64,000 nt of DNA, from contig JAFDWR010000001.1 in assembly GCA_018268355.1 (NCBI GenBank), forward strand, positions 477,797 to 541,796. The letters are read 5' to 3'. Below are positions 7,456-15,973 of this stretch, piece by piece; position 1 is the stretch's first letter, and each line of letters begins with the position of its first letter. Made by a program: the position numbers and the translations under genes. A model generated the notes under the pieces. The model did no database searches. It was not told the DNA's origin and was given only the letters and a program-made list of their open reading frames with translations. The DNA comes from Armatimonadota bacterium (lineage in GTDB: Bacteria > Armatimonadota > Fimbriimonadia > Fimbriimonadales > Fimbriimonadaceae).

Positions 7456-7710
7456 ACGAGAGCCCCTGAACGAACCTGCATCGCGTGTGGAAGCAAAGGA
7501 CCCAACCACACGATGTTCCGCTTGTTCGTTCAGGACGGCCTCCTAAAGGTCTCCCCGCCACGAGTGGGCCGCGGAGCCTATGTTTGCAAGTCCAAAGCTT
7601 GCCTTGACCAATTGACCAAGCGACACAGTGGTGCGCGAAGTCTCCGACAAAAACTCTCGCCCACCGCCTGGGCCGAGATTCAGAGCGAATTAGAATGCCA
7701 ACTGAGGTAA
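7456..7710 (+). CDS. ylxR: YlxR/RnpM-family RNA-binding protein, probable ACG start
   Basis: A YlxR (DUF448) protein of about 84 residues encoded between nusA and infB, its usual place. The family start RAPERTCIACGSK is clear, as are the later RGAYVCKSKACLDQL and the basic C-terminal helix. B. subtilis YlxR (RnpM) modulates RNase P. The start is odd: no ATG, GTG or TTG exists in frame between the nusA stop and the conserved PERTCIAC. The nearest standard starts (7351, 7366) would add 30-35 unrelated residues inside nusA. A perfect AGGAGG at 7442-7447 lies 8 bases before ACG at 7456-7458, which would give the expected N-terminus. The ACG start is an inference. The 3' end overlaps infB. Confidence 0.85.
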   Translation, partial: TRAPERTCIACGSKGPNHTMFRLFVQDGLLKVSPPRVGRGAYVCKSKACLDQLTKRHSGARSLRQKLSPTAWAEIQSELECQLR

Positions 7711-9638
7711 AGAGTAAAGGAATGAGCGCTGTCATCACAGATCTAGCCAAAGAGTTTGAGGTCGTGCCCGGAGTGGTTTTCTCCGTGCTCGACGATCTTG
7801 GACTCGAACATGACGGAGCTACAGTCGAAGCCGACGGTGACACGCTCGAACTGATCAAGGTCTCCCTTCTCGAGAAGGTCGACTCCAAAGAAATCACCCT
7901 AAAGCCGGGTGCGACGCCACGAGATGTCGCCTCCGCGCTCGACGTCCCCCAAAGCGAGATCCAAAAGGCGCTCGTCATGAAGCACAAGGTCATGGCCACC
8001 CTCACGACCGCGCTGAAGGATGACGTCGTCGAAAAGCTGCTCGACGCCTATGGGTACACGCTCCGCACGGCCTCTGCGCCGACCGCGAAGCCGGCCAAGA
8101 AGGCCCCTGCCGACGTCAAGCCGAAGGGCGTTCAAAAGCGACCGCCGGTCGTGACGATCATGGGCCACGTTGACCACGGTAAGACGTCGCTTCTCGACAA
8201 GATTCGAACCGCCAACGTCGCCGCCAAGGAGCACGGTGGTATCACCCAGCACATCGGTGCCTACCAGGTCGAACTTCCGGAAGGAACGATCACCTTCCTC
8301 GACACCCCCGGCCACGCTGCCTTCACCGCAATGCGCGCCCGTGGTGCCCAGGTTACCGACATCGCGATCCTCGTCGTCGCTGCCGATGACGGCATCATGC
8401 CGCAGACCAAGGAAGCGATCCAGCACATCCAGAACGCCGACGTTCCGATGATCGTCGCGGTCAACAAGATCGACCGACCCGACGCTCAACCCGACCGCGT
8501 GCTTCAGCAGCTCACCGAGTTCAACGTCATCCCAGAAGCCTTTGGTGGACAGGTCATCACCTGTAACGTCTCTGCGCTCACCGGCGAAGGCATCCCTCAC
8601 CTCCTCGAGATGATCCTTCTCCAAGCAGATGTGATGGAACTCAAGGCCGACCCGAAGGGCACCCTCAAGGGCACCGTGGTTGAGGCCAAGCTCGAACGAG
8701 GTCGCGGCCCCGTCGCCACCGTCCTCGTCAACGAAGGCACCCTCAAGGTGGGCGATTCGATCTGCGTGGGCCAAACCTATGGCCGAATCAAGGCGATGAC
8801 CGACTACCTCGGCGAGCGCATGGCTGAAGCCGGTCCCAGCAGCCCGGTTGAAATCCTCGGTCTCAGCAACGTTCCGATGGCGGGCGACACCGTGGAGTTC
8901 TTTGCCGACGAGCGCGAAGCACGCGCAGTCGCCGAAAAGCGGATCCAGGAGTACAACGCGAAGACGTACACCACCAAGTCTCGCGGACTTTCACTTCGCG
9001 ACCTTCGCGACCGCCTCAACAGCACCGAACTCAAGGAGCTCCGCCTTGTCGTCAAGGCCGACGTCCAAGGTTCGGTCGAAGCGGTCAAGGGCATGCTCGA
9101 GAAGGTCAAGAACGACGAGGTGGAGACCAAGATCATCCTCTCCGGCGTCGGACCGATCGCGAAGTCCGACGTTGACCTCGCTGCCGCTGCTGAAGCGATT
9201 GTCGTTGGCTTCAACGTGAAGCCGGAAGGCGAAGCGAAGAAGGAAGCCGAGAAGCGAAAGGTCGAAATACGCTCGTACACGATCATTTACGAACTCATCG
9301 AAGACATTGAGGCCGCCGTTAAGGGCATGCTCGAGCCGAAGTTCGAGGAGCAATACCTCGGCACGGTCGAAATTCGAATCCGATTCCAGTTCGGACGAAA
9401 AGGCATCATCGCCGGTTGCTATGTCACCGACGGAAAGGCCACTCGAAACGCTCAATGCCGCGTTCGCCGTGGCAAAGAGATCGTCTACGACGGTCGCATC
9501 GGCTCGCTCAAGCACCTCAAGGACGACGTCCGCGAGGTCACGAACGGTATGGAATGCGGCATCACATTTGATGACTTCGAATCGTTCCAAGAGGGCGACG
9601 TGATCGAAGTCTTCGAGATGATTCAGGTCAACGACTAA
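7695..9638 (+). CDS. infB: Translation initiation factor IF-2
   Basis: A 647-residue IF-2, the GTPase that places initiator tRNA on the 30S subunit and promotes subunit joining. The N-terminus is short (about 150 residues) with two IF2-N-like helical modules (about 10-60 and 68-122) and an Ala/Lys/Pro linker. G-domain motifs are all present: GHVDHGKT at 157-164 (G1), DTPGH at 203-207 (G3) and NKID at 257-260 (G4). Domains II, III and IV follow, ending in the fMet-tRNA-binding domain with [11 protein letters not shown]. The start at 7695 overlaps ylxR by 16 bases; the ATG at 7722 is an alternative. A convergent gene ends 13 bases away, leaving no room for a terminator. Confidence 0.96.
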   Translation: MPTEVKSKGMSAVITDLAKEFEVVPGVVFSVLDDLGLEHDGATVEADGDTLELIKVSLLEKVDSKEITLKPGATPRDVASALDVPQSEIQKALVMKHKVMATLTTALKDDVVEKLLDAYGYTLRTASAPTAKPAKKAPADVKPKGVQKRPPVVTIMGHVDHGKTSLLDKIRTANVAAKEHGGITQHIGAYQVELPEGTITFLDTPGHAAFTAMRARGAQVTDIAILVVAADDGIMPQTKEAIQHIQNADVPMIVAVNKIDRPDAQPDRVLQQLTEFNVIPEAFGGQVITCNVSALTGEGIPHLLEMILLQADVMELKADPKGTLKGTVVEAKLERGRGPVATVLVNEGTLKVGDSICVGQTYGRIKAMTDYLGERMAEAGPSSPVEILGLSNVPMAGDTVEFFADEREARAVAEKRIQEYNAKTYTTKSRGLSLRDLRDRLNSTELKELRLVVKADVQGSVEAVKGMLEKVKNDEVETKIILSGVGPIAKSDVDLAAAAEAIVVGFNVKPEGEAKKEAEKRKVEIRSYTIIYELIEDIEAAVKGMLEPKFEEQYLGTVEIRIRFQFGRKGIIAGCYVTDGKATRNAQCRVRRGKEIVYDGRIGSLKHLKDDVREVTNGMECGITFDDFESFQEGDVIEVFEMIQVND

Positions 9639-9650
9639 GACCTAACGGAC

Positions 9651-9992
9651 CTAACGCACAAAGTGAACCTCGACGATGTGTCCTGCGACAAAAAGCAGGA
9701 CGCAGTTCAGTCGGGGTTTTCCTTTTGCGATTTCCCGTGCTTCTTCGAACGACTTCTTCACCAGCTCACCGTTGAGGCCCTTCAAAAGGCCGGTGTAGTG
9801 CATCGCATCGTCGGGAGTGGGGAACGTGGCGAGGCCATCGAGCACGGTGCCGTCCGACATCGTCGCGTTGTTGCAGGCGAACTTTCCGTCGCCGCAGTCG
9901 ATGAGATAAAGGTGGTCGGGAAAGCCGCCAAAGCCGCCTAACTCCTCTTCAATCAGGGTGATGCCGCTTGGGTTCGCGGTGACCGTGCTCAC
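9651..9992 (-). CDS. Small hypothetical protein coupled to carA
   Basis: A 113-residue soluble protein that I do not recognise. It begins with GTG at 9990-9992, which overlaps the carA stop codon as GTGA, so it is very likely translated together with carA. The sequence has a Gly-rich start (EEELGGFGGFPDHLYLIDCG), a short hydrophobic C-terminal strand (RLNCVLLFVAGHIVEVHFV) and two cysteines in the first half. No signal peptide or membrane span is convincing. Coupling hints at a link with carbamoyl phosphate synthesis, but operon position is the only evidence. It converges on infB with a 12-base gap. Confidence 0.7.
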   Translation of the reverse strand: MSTVTANPSGITLIEEELGGFGGFPDHLYLIDCGDGKFACNNATMSDGTVLDGLATFPTPDDAMHYTGLLKGLNGELVKKSFEEAREIAKGKPRLNCVLLFVAGHIVEVHFVR

Positions 9993-11092
9993 TTGCCGCT
10001 CCGAATCTGGGCAATGAACTCATCAAAGTAAGGCCGCGAGTCCCACGGTCCGGGGGCCGCTTCGGGGTGATACTGAATTGAGCTCGCCCGTGCGTCTGGA
10101 ATCGAGATTCCCTCAACCGTGCCATCGTTGAGGTTGAGCTGGGTGACTTCTGCTCCGGTGCCCTTCAGCGAGGCCGCATCGACGGCATAGCCGTGGTTCT
10201 GGCTCGTGATCGTCACCTTGCCCGTGCGCAGGTCTTGAACCGGGTGGTTGGAACCCCGATGGCCAAACTTGAGCTTGTAGGTTTCGCCGCCGACCGCGTG
10301 GCAAAGCAGCTGGTTGCCCAGGCAGATGCCGAAGATCGGAACTTTGCCGAGGAGGCCCTGGACGGTGGAAACGACGCCTTCGAGCCGCCTTGGGTCGCCT
10401 GGACCGGGTGAGAGCAGCACCCCATCGGGTCGCCAGGCAAGGACTTCTTCGGCCGTCACAGTGCAGGGAAGCACGATCGGCCGGCTACCGGCGCGCCAGA
10501 ACCGCCGCAGGATGTTGAACTTGAGACCACAGTCGATCACTACGAGGCGAACACGGTTTTCGGGGTCGGGCGATTCGACACTCTCTTTGCCGGTCGCGCC
10601 CCACTTGTAAGGCGCCTTCGTGGAGACTTTGCCGACGAAATCGGTCTCGTCATAGGCCTTGGCTTGTTCCAGAACGTGGTGAAGTTCGTCGAGGTCGTCG
10701 CCAATCGCGCCCATCGTCACGCCGCCGCTTCGAATACGCTTGGTCAGCGATCGGGTGTCGATGCCTTGGATTCCGGTGATCCCCATCTCGCCCATCCAGC
10801 CGTCGAGGGTGTTCACAGACCGCCAGTTGGACGGCGCATCGCAGGCTTCGCGAACCACGAAACCGGTGGGCTGGACGCGGTCGCTCTCTAGGTCGTCGTC
10901 GTTGATGCCGTAGTTGCCAACAAGCGGGTAGGTGAGGGTGACGATCTGGCCCGCGTAGCTGGGGTCGGTGAGAATCTCTTGGTAGCCGGTCATCCCGGTG
11001 TTAAAGACGACCTCTCCAACGGTCGGATGATTGGCCCCGAGGGGTCGCCCGGTTAGAACGGTTCCGTCGCCAAGAAGAAGGGAGCGCGCCAC
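9989..11092 (-). CDS. carA: Carbamoyl-phosphate synthase small (glutaminase) subunit CarA
   Basis: CarA supplies ammonia from glutamine to the large subunit for carbamoyl phosphate, used in pyrimidine and arginine synthesis. The N-terminal CPSase_sm_chain domain (about 1-130, with VFNTGMTGYQEILTDPSYAGQ) and the class I glutamine amidotransferase domain (about 180-365) are both complete. The nucleophile Cys is in GICLGNQ (about residue 257) and the His-Glu pair is in YHPEA (about 342-344). The GTG at 11092 gives 367 residues and aligns with family starts; in-frame TTG codons extend the frame to 11179 but add residues foreign to the family. No strong Shine-Dalgarno is visible. Its usual partner carB is not adjacent. 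Confidence 0.94.
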   Translation of the reverse strand: MARSLLLGDGTVLTGRPLGANHPTVGEVVFNTGMTGYQEILTDPSYAGQIVTLTYPLVGNYGINDDDLESDRVQPTGFVVREACDAPSNWRSVNTLDGWMGEMGITGIQGIDTRSLTKRIRSGGVTMGAIGDDLDELHHVLEQAKAYDETDFVGKVSTKAPYKWGATGKESVESPDPENRVRLVVIDCGLKFNILRRFWRAGSRPIVLPCTVTAEEVLAWRPDGVLLSPGPGDPRRLEGVVSTVQGLLGKVPIFGICLGNQLLCHAVGGETYKLKFGHRGSNHPVQDLRTGKVTITSQNHGYAVDAASLKGTGAEVTQLNLNDGTVEGISIPDARASSIQYHPEAAPGPWDSRPYFDEFIAQIRSGK

Positions 11093-11476
11093 GTCAAAAC
11101 GAGAGAATACCAAGCGGCGGCGTTTCACCGCCGCCTGGTCGGGGAAGTTCCTCAGCCGAGGGCCTGGGAAAGGTCGCAAGGGTTAAGTGGTTGCCGCCGA
11201 ACCCAGCTCCGCCAGCTCTGATCGAGCAAAGAAGGTGAACCAGGCGATGGAGGGAAAGTCAGGTGTGGATGGGCGTGGCTAGCTGGACGCGGCCACCCGA
11301 AAAATTTGCTGGTCCGCCACGAATTGCCATTCTTTTCGATCATTTCTCTCGTATAGTGCTATCAGCAACGCGCTTGCGCCTTGCTACTTTCTAGCCAACC
11401 TCCTGGCTTCCGTCGGCGAGACGCTCTGTCCGCCATGACGGTCCTTACCAATCTCTCATCGAGGAGAGTTTGAGCT
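11093..11476. other. Intergenic region between carA and the first pseudopilin gene
   Basis: About 385 bases hold the divergent promoters of carA and the pseudopilin gene. A TATAGT-type -10 candidate for the pseudopilin lies at about 11352-11357, with no well-spaced -35. CTCTC (11453-11457) can pair with GAGAG (11464-11468), which would bury the GAGGAGAG Shine-Dalgarno of the pseudopilin gene. No convincing gene was found. Confidence 0.4.
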
Positions 11477-12367
11477 ATGAATAGAAAGACTGCCTTTACA
11501 CTTATCGAACTGTTGGTCGTGATCGCGATCATCGCCATTCTTGCTGCCATTCTTTTCCCTGTCTTTGCCCAGGCCAAGGTCGCCGCAAAGAAGACTCAGA
11601 CGATCAGCAACCTGAAGAACATCAACACCGGCTTCCAGCTCTACCTGGGCGACTACGACGACAAGTATCCGATTGCGACGAAGGATGCGGACAACCAGGG
11701 CTTTGGCTCGTTCGACCTTCGAAACCTGTTCCCGAGCCTCGTTGACCCGTACATCAAGAACGGCGTCGTCGGTGCGACCGGTGAACTGAAGGACATTTGG
11801 GCCGACCCGCTCACCAAGCCGCTCATGTCGACCCCGATCCGAAACACCTTTGCCTACAACATCTACGGCCTCGGTGGATTCAGCTTCGCTTGCTTCAAGA
11901 CCTTCCCGACCGCGGCCGACACGACGACTTGTACGACTCGTGCAGCGGGCACGTGGGGCGTCTTTGCGGACACCAAGTACAACCAACCTGCTTTGGGCAC
12001 CGAACTCGCCGAGCCGGCACGAACCCTCGTGCTCGTCACCGGTGAGCAGTTTGCTCGCGCACCGCAGTTCGGCATCGTGAACCCGACCGGCGGCCAAAGC
12101 GTTGGCGTCTACGGCAACTCGGGCGACGGCGGAGACTTCCTCCTCCAGAACACCTTTGCCCTCAGCACGGTCGACCGACTGGTTCGCCTCAAGCTCATGG
12201 TGGGTGGAAACGCGATCGTTGCCTACGGCGACGGTCACGTTAAGCTCGTTGCCAACTCGACGCTCTGGAGCAACCGCTTCAGCAGCAACGATGGCAAGTG
12301 GCGCGGTGGAGTCGCCGATGGTCCTGCGATGAACAACGGTTGGTCGCGAGAGTGGATCACGCCTTAA
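11477..12367 (+). CDS. Prepilin-type N-terminal cleavage/methylation protein (pseudopilin)
   Basis: A 296-residue type II secretion/type IV pilus-like pseudopilin. The class III leader is very short (MNRKTA), followed by [18 protein letters not shown]: cleavage would fall before F7, with Ala rather than Gly at -1 and the conserved Glu at +5. The hydrophobic helix runs into [16 protein letters not shown]-terminal VAYGDGHVKLV motif is typical of the large Armatimonadota/Planctomycetota families of secreted pilin-like proteins (H-X9-DG class). The ATG has a GAGGAGAG Shine-Dalgarno. It shares its stop with the ATG of a tiny lipoprotein gene (TAATG) and has a paralogue at 12640. Such proteins often occur in dozens per genome, and their function is unknown. 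Confidence 0.92.
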   Translation: MNRKTAFTLIELLVVIAIIAILAAILFPVFAQAKVAAKKTQTISNLKNINTGFQLYLGDYDDKYPIATKDADNQGFGSFDLRNLFPSLVDPYIKNGVVGATGELKDIWADPLTKPLMSTPIRNTFAYNIYGLGGFSFACFKTFPTAADTTTCTTRAAGTWGVFADTKYNQPALGTELAEPARTLVLVTGEQFARAPQFGIVNPTGGQSVGVYGNSGDGGDFLLQNTFALSTVDRLVRLKLMVGGNAIVAYGDGHVKLVANSTLWSNRFSSNDGKWRGGVADGPAMNNGWSREWITP

Positions 12368-12525
12368 TGAAGCGCTGGAGTTTTCTCGTCATCGCCGCAG
12401 TGATCGTGGGGATCGTCGGATGCGGCAACTCGTCCCCCAACTCGCCCGAGGCCAAGGCCAAGGGCGAGGAAGCCAACAAGCAGTTCCAGAAAGAGCAAGA
12501 AGAACTCATGAAGAAGGGCATGTAG
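12367..12525 (+). CDS. Small lipoprotein (52 aa) downstream of pseudopilin
   Basis: A 52-residue lipoprotein. The signal peptide MKRWSFLVIAAVIVGIVGC ends in the lipobox IVGC, so the mature lipoprotein is about 34 residues, a highly charged helix (EAKAKGEEANKQFQKEQEELMKK). Its ATG overlaps the pseudopilin stop codon as TAATG, so the two are translationally coupled. A second lipoprotein gene follows the paralogous pseudopilin at 13612. The pairing suggests a helper or anchoring role for the pilin-like protein, but this is an inference from position only. Confidence 0.8.
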   Translation: MKRWSFLVIAAVIVGIVGCGNSSPNSPEAKAKGEEANKQFQKEQEELMKKGM

Positions 12526-12587
12526 CCCATTTCTTTACGAAATCTTGCCTGGAATTGACTTTTTGGTGATATAGTGTGCGCGTGGGA

Positions 12588-12609
12588 GTCTGTCCGGATT
12601 CGGACAGGC
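12588..12609 (+). promoter_or_regulatory. Leader hairpin before second pseudopilin gene
   Basis: CTGTCCG (12590-12596) and CGGACAG (12601-12607) pair perfectly around the loop GATT; a G-U and a G-C pair extend the stem to 9 bp. No T-run follows, so it is unlikely to be a terminator. It lies about 30 bases before an ATG that has no evident Shine-Dalgarno. A TATAGT element lies just upstream at about 12570-12575. Confidence 0.5.
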
Positions 12610-12639
12610 AACCGTGCAATCGTTCACTGGTAAAAATCA

Positions 12640-13596
<957 letters not shown>

Positions 13597-13611
13597 GCAT
13601 AACTTAGTTAC

Positions 13612-13842
13612 ATGAAGAAGAATCTCCTGATCATCAGCCTCGCCGCTCTTGCCTGCGTCCTCGTTGGATGCAGCAGCAGCAGCGGCACGGAAAACGAGCC
13701 CGCTCCCAAGGGTGCGGCTCCTTCGGCGACGACGGCACCCAAGGGTGCTCTCCCGCCCGAGCAGCGCGGTCAGCGACCGCCCGATGGCACCGGTGGTGCT
13801 ACCGGCGGCGCAGAGAAGACCGGCGGCGGCGAAGGTTCGTAA
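13612..13842 (+). CDS. Small Gly/Pro-rich lipoprotein downstream of second pseudopilin
   Basis: A 76-residue lipoprotein. The signal peptide MKKNLLIISLAALACVLVGC ends in the lipobox LVGC. The mature part is a disordered-looking chain rich in Ser, Gly, Pro, Ala and Thr (PKGAAPSATTAPKGALPPEQ), ending in TGGATGGAEKTGGGEGS. It is the second instance of pseudopilin plus small lipoprotein in this window, though its sequence is not similar to the 52-residue one. A strong terminator follows at 13867. Confidence 0.8.
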   Translation: MKKNLLIISLAALACVLVGCSSSSGTENEPAPKGAAPSATTAPKGALPPEQRGQRPPDGTGGATGGAEKTGGGEGS

Positions 13843-13866
13843 GCGGACCAACGCAACCGAAAAGCA

Positions 13867-13900
13867 AAATTGGGGAGTCCAGCAATGGGCTCCCCAATTT
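13867..13900. terminator. Bidirectional intrinsic terminator
   Basis: AAATTGGGGAG (13867-13877) and CTCCCCAATTT (13890-13900) form an 11-bp stem with a 12-base loop. It sits between convergent genes (13842 and 13925), and the A- and T-rich stem ends would serve both strands. Confidence 0.8.
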
Positions 13901-13924
13901 ATTGATCCTTGCGACCCTTTCGGC

Positions 13925-14383
13925 TTACCAGTAGGGCGGGAAGACGATCGAGTCCTTGTTCTTCCTGTCCCAGTTGAGGCTCTTAAAGCTCTCCGCCTTC
14001 CACTCGCCGTTCTTTTCCACGAGGTTGACCTGGATCACCGGCGTGTCGTAGCCGCCCCAGTCCTGCTTCTCCTTGCCGACCGCAAATGCCTTGGCGTGGT
14101 CGCCCTTGATCCAGATGATCTTGTAATACTGCAGAGGGCCCTCAACGCCTGCTGCGGCATAGGCTTCCTTCACCGCCTTCTCGACGAGCTTGCCCTTGGT
14201 GCGCGTGAAGTACTCAACGCCCATGTAGGGCCCAGCGAGCACGATCGTGAACACCCAGGAGAAGACAACCCAGCTCTTCGAGTCCTTCTTGTGGTGTGCT
14301 GGCTTAAAGAGCACGATGAAGAACGTGATCACAGCTGCGGTGACAAAGCCGCCCAGTAAGTAAAAAACGGTCGAAAATAGCAT
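13925..14383 (-). CDS. Hypothetical membrane protein with two TM segments
   Basis: A 152-residue protein with two N-terminal membrane segments (about 2-26, FSTVFYLLGGFVTAAVITFFIV, and about 38-56, WVVFSWVFTIVLAGPYMGV). The remaining 95 residues look like a small soluble domain with alternating strands (YYKIIWIKGDHAKAFAVG, TPVIQVNLVEKNGEWKAESF). No family is recognised. It is a single-gene unit, convergent with the lipoprotein gene and divergent from the DCC-family gene. Confidence 0.75.
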   Translation of the reverse strand: MLFSTVFYLLGGFVTAAVITFFIVLFKPAHHKKDSKSWVVFSWVFTIVLAGPYMGVEYFTRTKGKLVEKAVKEAYAAAGVEGPLQYYKIIWIKGDHAKAFAVGKEKQDWGGYDTPVIQVNLVEKNGEWKAESFKSLNWDRKNKDSIVFPPYW

Positions 14384-14459
14384 CGCCTTGGATCCCTCAA
14401 TGGGGTGATTCCATGTTTTGCCGACCTTTGGTGGCCAAAATGAACGTAGGAATGATCGG

Positions 14460-14870
14460 ATGAAGTCGGACCTGATCCTCTATGACGGTGAATGCGGACT
14501 CTGCGACCGAACGGTGCAATTTGTCCTCGCGCGTGATCGTCAGGACCGATACGTCTTTGCACCCTTGCAGAGCGCGGTCGGCCAAGAGCAGGCCACCAAG
14601 CACGGCCTCGATGCGAGCGAGCTCTCGAGCTTCATCCTGATCGAAGACTACGACGGCAATGCCCACGCATATCTGCGCGCCAAGGCTGCCCTAAGGGTCT
14701 GTCGCCACCTCGGATTGGGGTGGAAGGTCCTGAGCATCTTTGGGGTGCTCCCCGCCTGGCTCATCGACCCGTTTTACAACTTCGTCGCGCGGCGGAGGAT
14801 CAAGTGGTTCGGGCGACTGGAGTCTTGTCGACTTCCGTCGCCCGAACAGCGGGCCAAGTTTCTTGCTTAA
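14460..14870 (+). CDS. DCC-family thiol-disulfide oxidoreductase-like protein (DUF393)
   Basis: A 136-residue protein of the DCC family, named for the Asp-x-x-x-Cys-x-x-Cys motif. Here it is LYDGECGLCDRTVQFVL near the N-terminus, giving a CxxC redox pair. The family is predicted to be thioredoxin-like, but its substrates are unknown. The later segments PLQSAVGQ, FILIEDYDGNAHAYLRAKA and WLIDPFYNFVARRRIKWFGR match the usual C-terminal pattern. The ATG at 14460 has an AGGA upstream; an in-frame start at 14418 would add 14 residues not seen in the family. Its stop codon shares the palindrome TTAA with the stop of the convergent zinc-ribbon gene. Confidence 0.88.
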   Translation: MKSDLILYDGECGLCDRTVQFVLARDRQDRYVFAPLQSAVGQEQATKHGLDASELSSFILIEDYDGNAHAYLRAKAALRVCRHLGLGWKVLSIFGVLPAWLIDPFYNFVARRRIKWFGRLESCRLPSPEQRAKFLA

Positions 14871-15970
14871 TGGCCCTTGGACTTCTTCAGGAGGAAGAAG
14901 CCAGCGATGATCGCGATGCCAATCAGAACGAGCAAGAGGATCTTCCAGAAGGAGATCGGCGCGTCGCCCTTCACTTCGCCCGTTCGAGCATTCACGAGGA
15001 ACGAGAACGTCTTGTCACGGTACTTGTATGCGCCCAGCCAGAGAGGAAGCAGGATGTGCTTGAACGTGATCTGGTCGTACTGGCTGCTGTGGGTCCAGAT
15101 CCTCTGTTCGTCGCCACCGATGTCGTAGCGGATCGCTTGGAGGATCGTCGGCTCCATGAGCGTCTTCGCGCGGTTGAAGCCGTCTTCAAGGCCCGTCTTG
15201 TAGCGCTCGGTCCGGAAGCCGCTCAAGTAAGCGTCTTGGTAAGGCACGAGGTCGGGCAGGTCCCAATTCACCATCGCCGCGGCGTGCTTTTCGGGCACGG
15301 AGTTGCTGGCAGGGACAAGGACGTCATCAAACGTGTTCCAAACCACGCCGCTTGCGGGATACCAGATGGTCTCTCGGACCTCGCGCGTTTGGGTGTTTCC
15401 GTCGCCGTCGGTGTAGGTCTCGGTTCGGTAGACCCAGATGCCACGCTCACCGCTATAGGCGGTAGTGGTGTTACAGTCGTAGGTCCAGTAGGGAATGTAC
15501 ATCCCCTGCAGGCCGCCCCGTTCGCGGGCGTACTTCTTTAGGTCGTTCGGCGCGAGCCACTGCTTGGCGAGCCAGCCCGAGAACGCGTCCATCGCCGCCT
15601 TCTTGTCGAGCTTGAAGGGTAGGAGTGAGCGTGGTTTGAGGTGGGTGCCGGCGGGAACGGGCACGACGACATTGGAGCCACAGAACGGGCAGTTGTCGGA
15701 CTGGACGCCCGGTGGAGCGGTAAAGGTCGCGCCGCACGAATTGCACTTGACGTTCGCCTCGGTGTCGGGCACCGATTCACTCGCGGCAAGGACGAGGTAC
15801 TTGTTGAAGTCAAGCTCTTCAATGTCCTCGACCGACTTCGGGATGTGATTAACGAATCCGCAGTAGTCACACTTCAGCGCGTCGAGGCCCGGCTTAAACG
15901 TAAGCTGGGCCCCACACTGCGCACACGGAAAACGCTTGTTGTCCGTGATGGGTTGAGCGTTAAAATCCAT
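14867..15970 (-). CDS. Double zinc-ribbon membrane-anchored protein, partner of SPFH protein
   Basis: A 367-residue protein. Two zinc ribbons are visible: C16-x2-C19 with C34-x2-C37, and C76-x2-C79 with C94-x2-C97. A central domain of about 230 residues follows (with GMYIPYWTYDCNTTTAYSGE and HILLPLWLGAYKYRDKTFSF). The C-terminus has one membrane segment (about 343-361) and a basic tail. Homologues are often annotated as PriA helicase-like because of the ribbons, but no helicase motif is present. The gene starts 3 bases after the stop of an SPFH-domain gene. That pairing recalls YdjG/YdjI in the B. subtilis pspA-ydjGHI membrane-stress operon; no pspA is present here. Function is inferred only from that resemblance. 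Confidence 0.82.
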   Translation of the reverse strand: MDFNAQPITDNKRFPCAQCGAQLTFKPGLDALKCDYCGFVNHIPKSVEDIEELDFNKYLVLAASESVPDTEANVKCNSCGATFTAPPGVQSDNCPFCGSNVVVPVPAGTHLKPRSLLPFKLDKKAAMDAFSGWLAKQWLAPNDLKKYARERGGLQGMYIPYWTYDCNTTTAYSGERGIWVYRTETYTDGDGNTQTREVRETIWYPASGVVWNTFDDVLVPASNSVPEKHAAAMVNWDLPDLVPYQDAYLSGFRTERYKTGLEDGFNRAKTLMEPTILQAIRYDIGGDEQRIWTHSSQYDQITFKHILLPLWLGAYKYRDKTFSFLVNARTGEVKGDAPISFWKILLLVLIGIAIIAGFFLLKKSKGH

Positions 15971-15973
15971 CCC

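Noticed and set aside
11152-11343. A 63-codon minus-strand frame upstream of carA
   Set aside because: Pro/Ser/Trp-rich composition, no ribosome-binding site and no family resemblance; it probably reflects the high GC content of the promoter region.
12555-12575. TTGACT followed by TATAGT as a sigma-70 promoter of the second pseudopilin gene
   Set aside because: The spacer is only 9 bases; a TTGCCT 19 bases upstream is no better. Only the -10-like element is mentioned.
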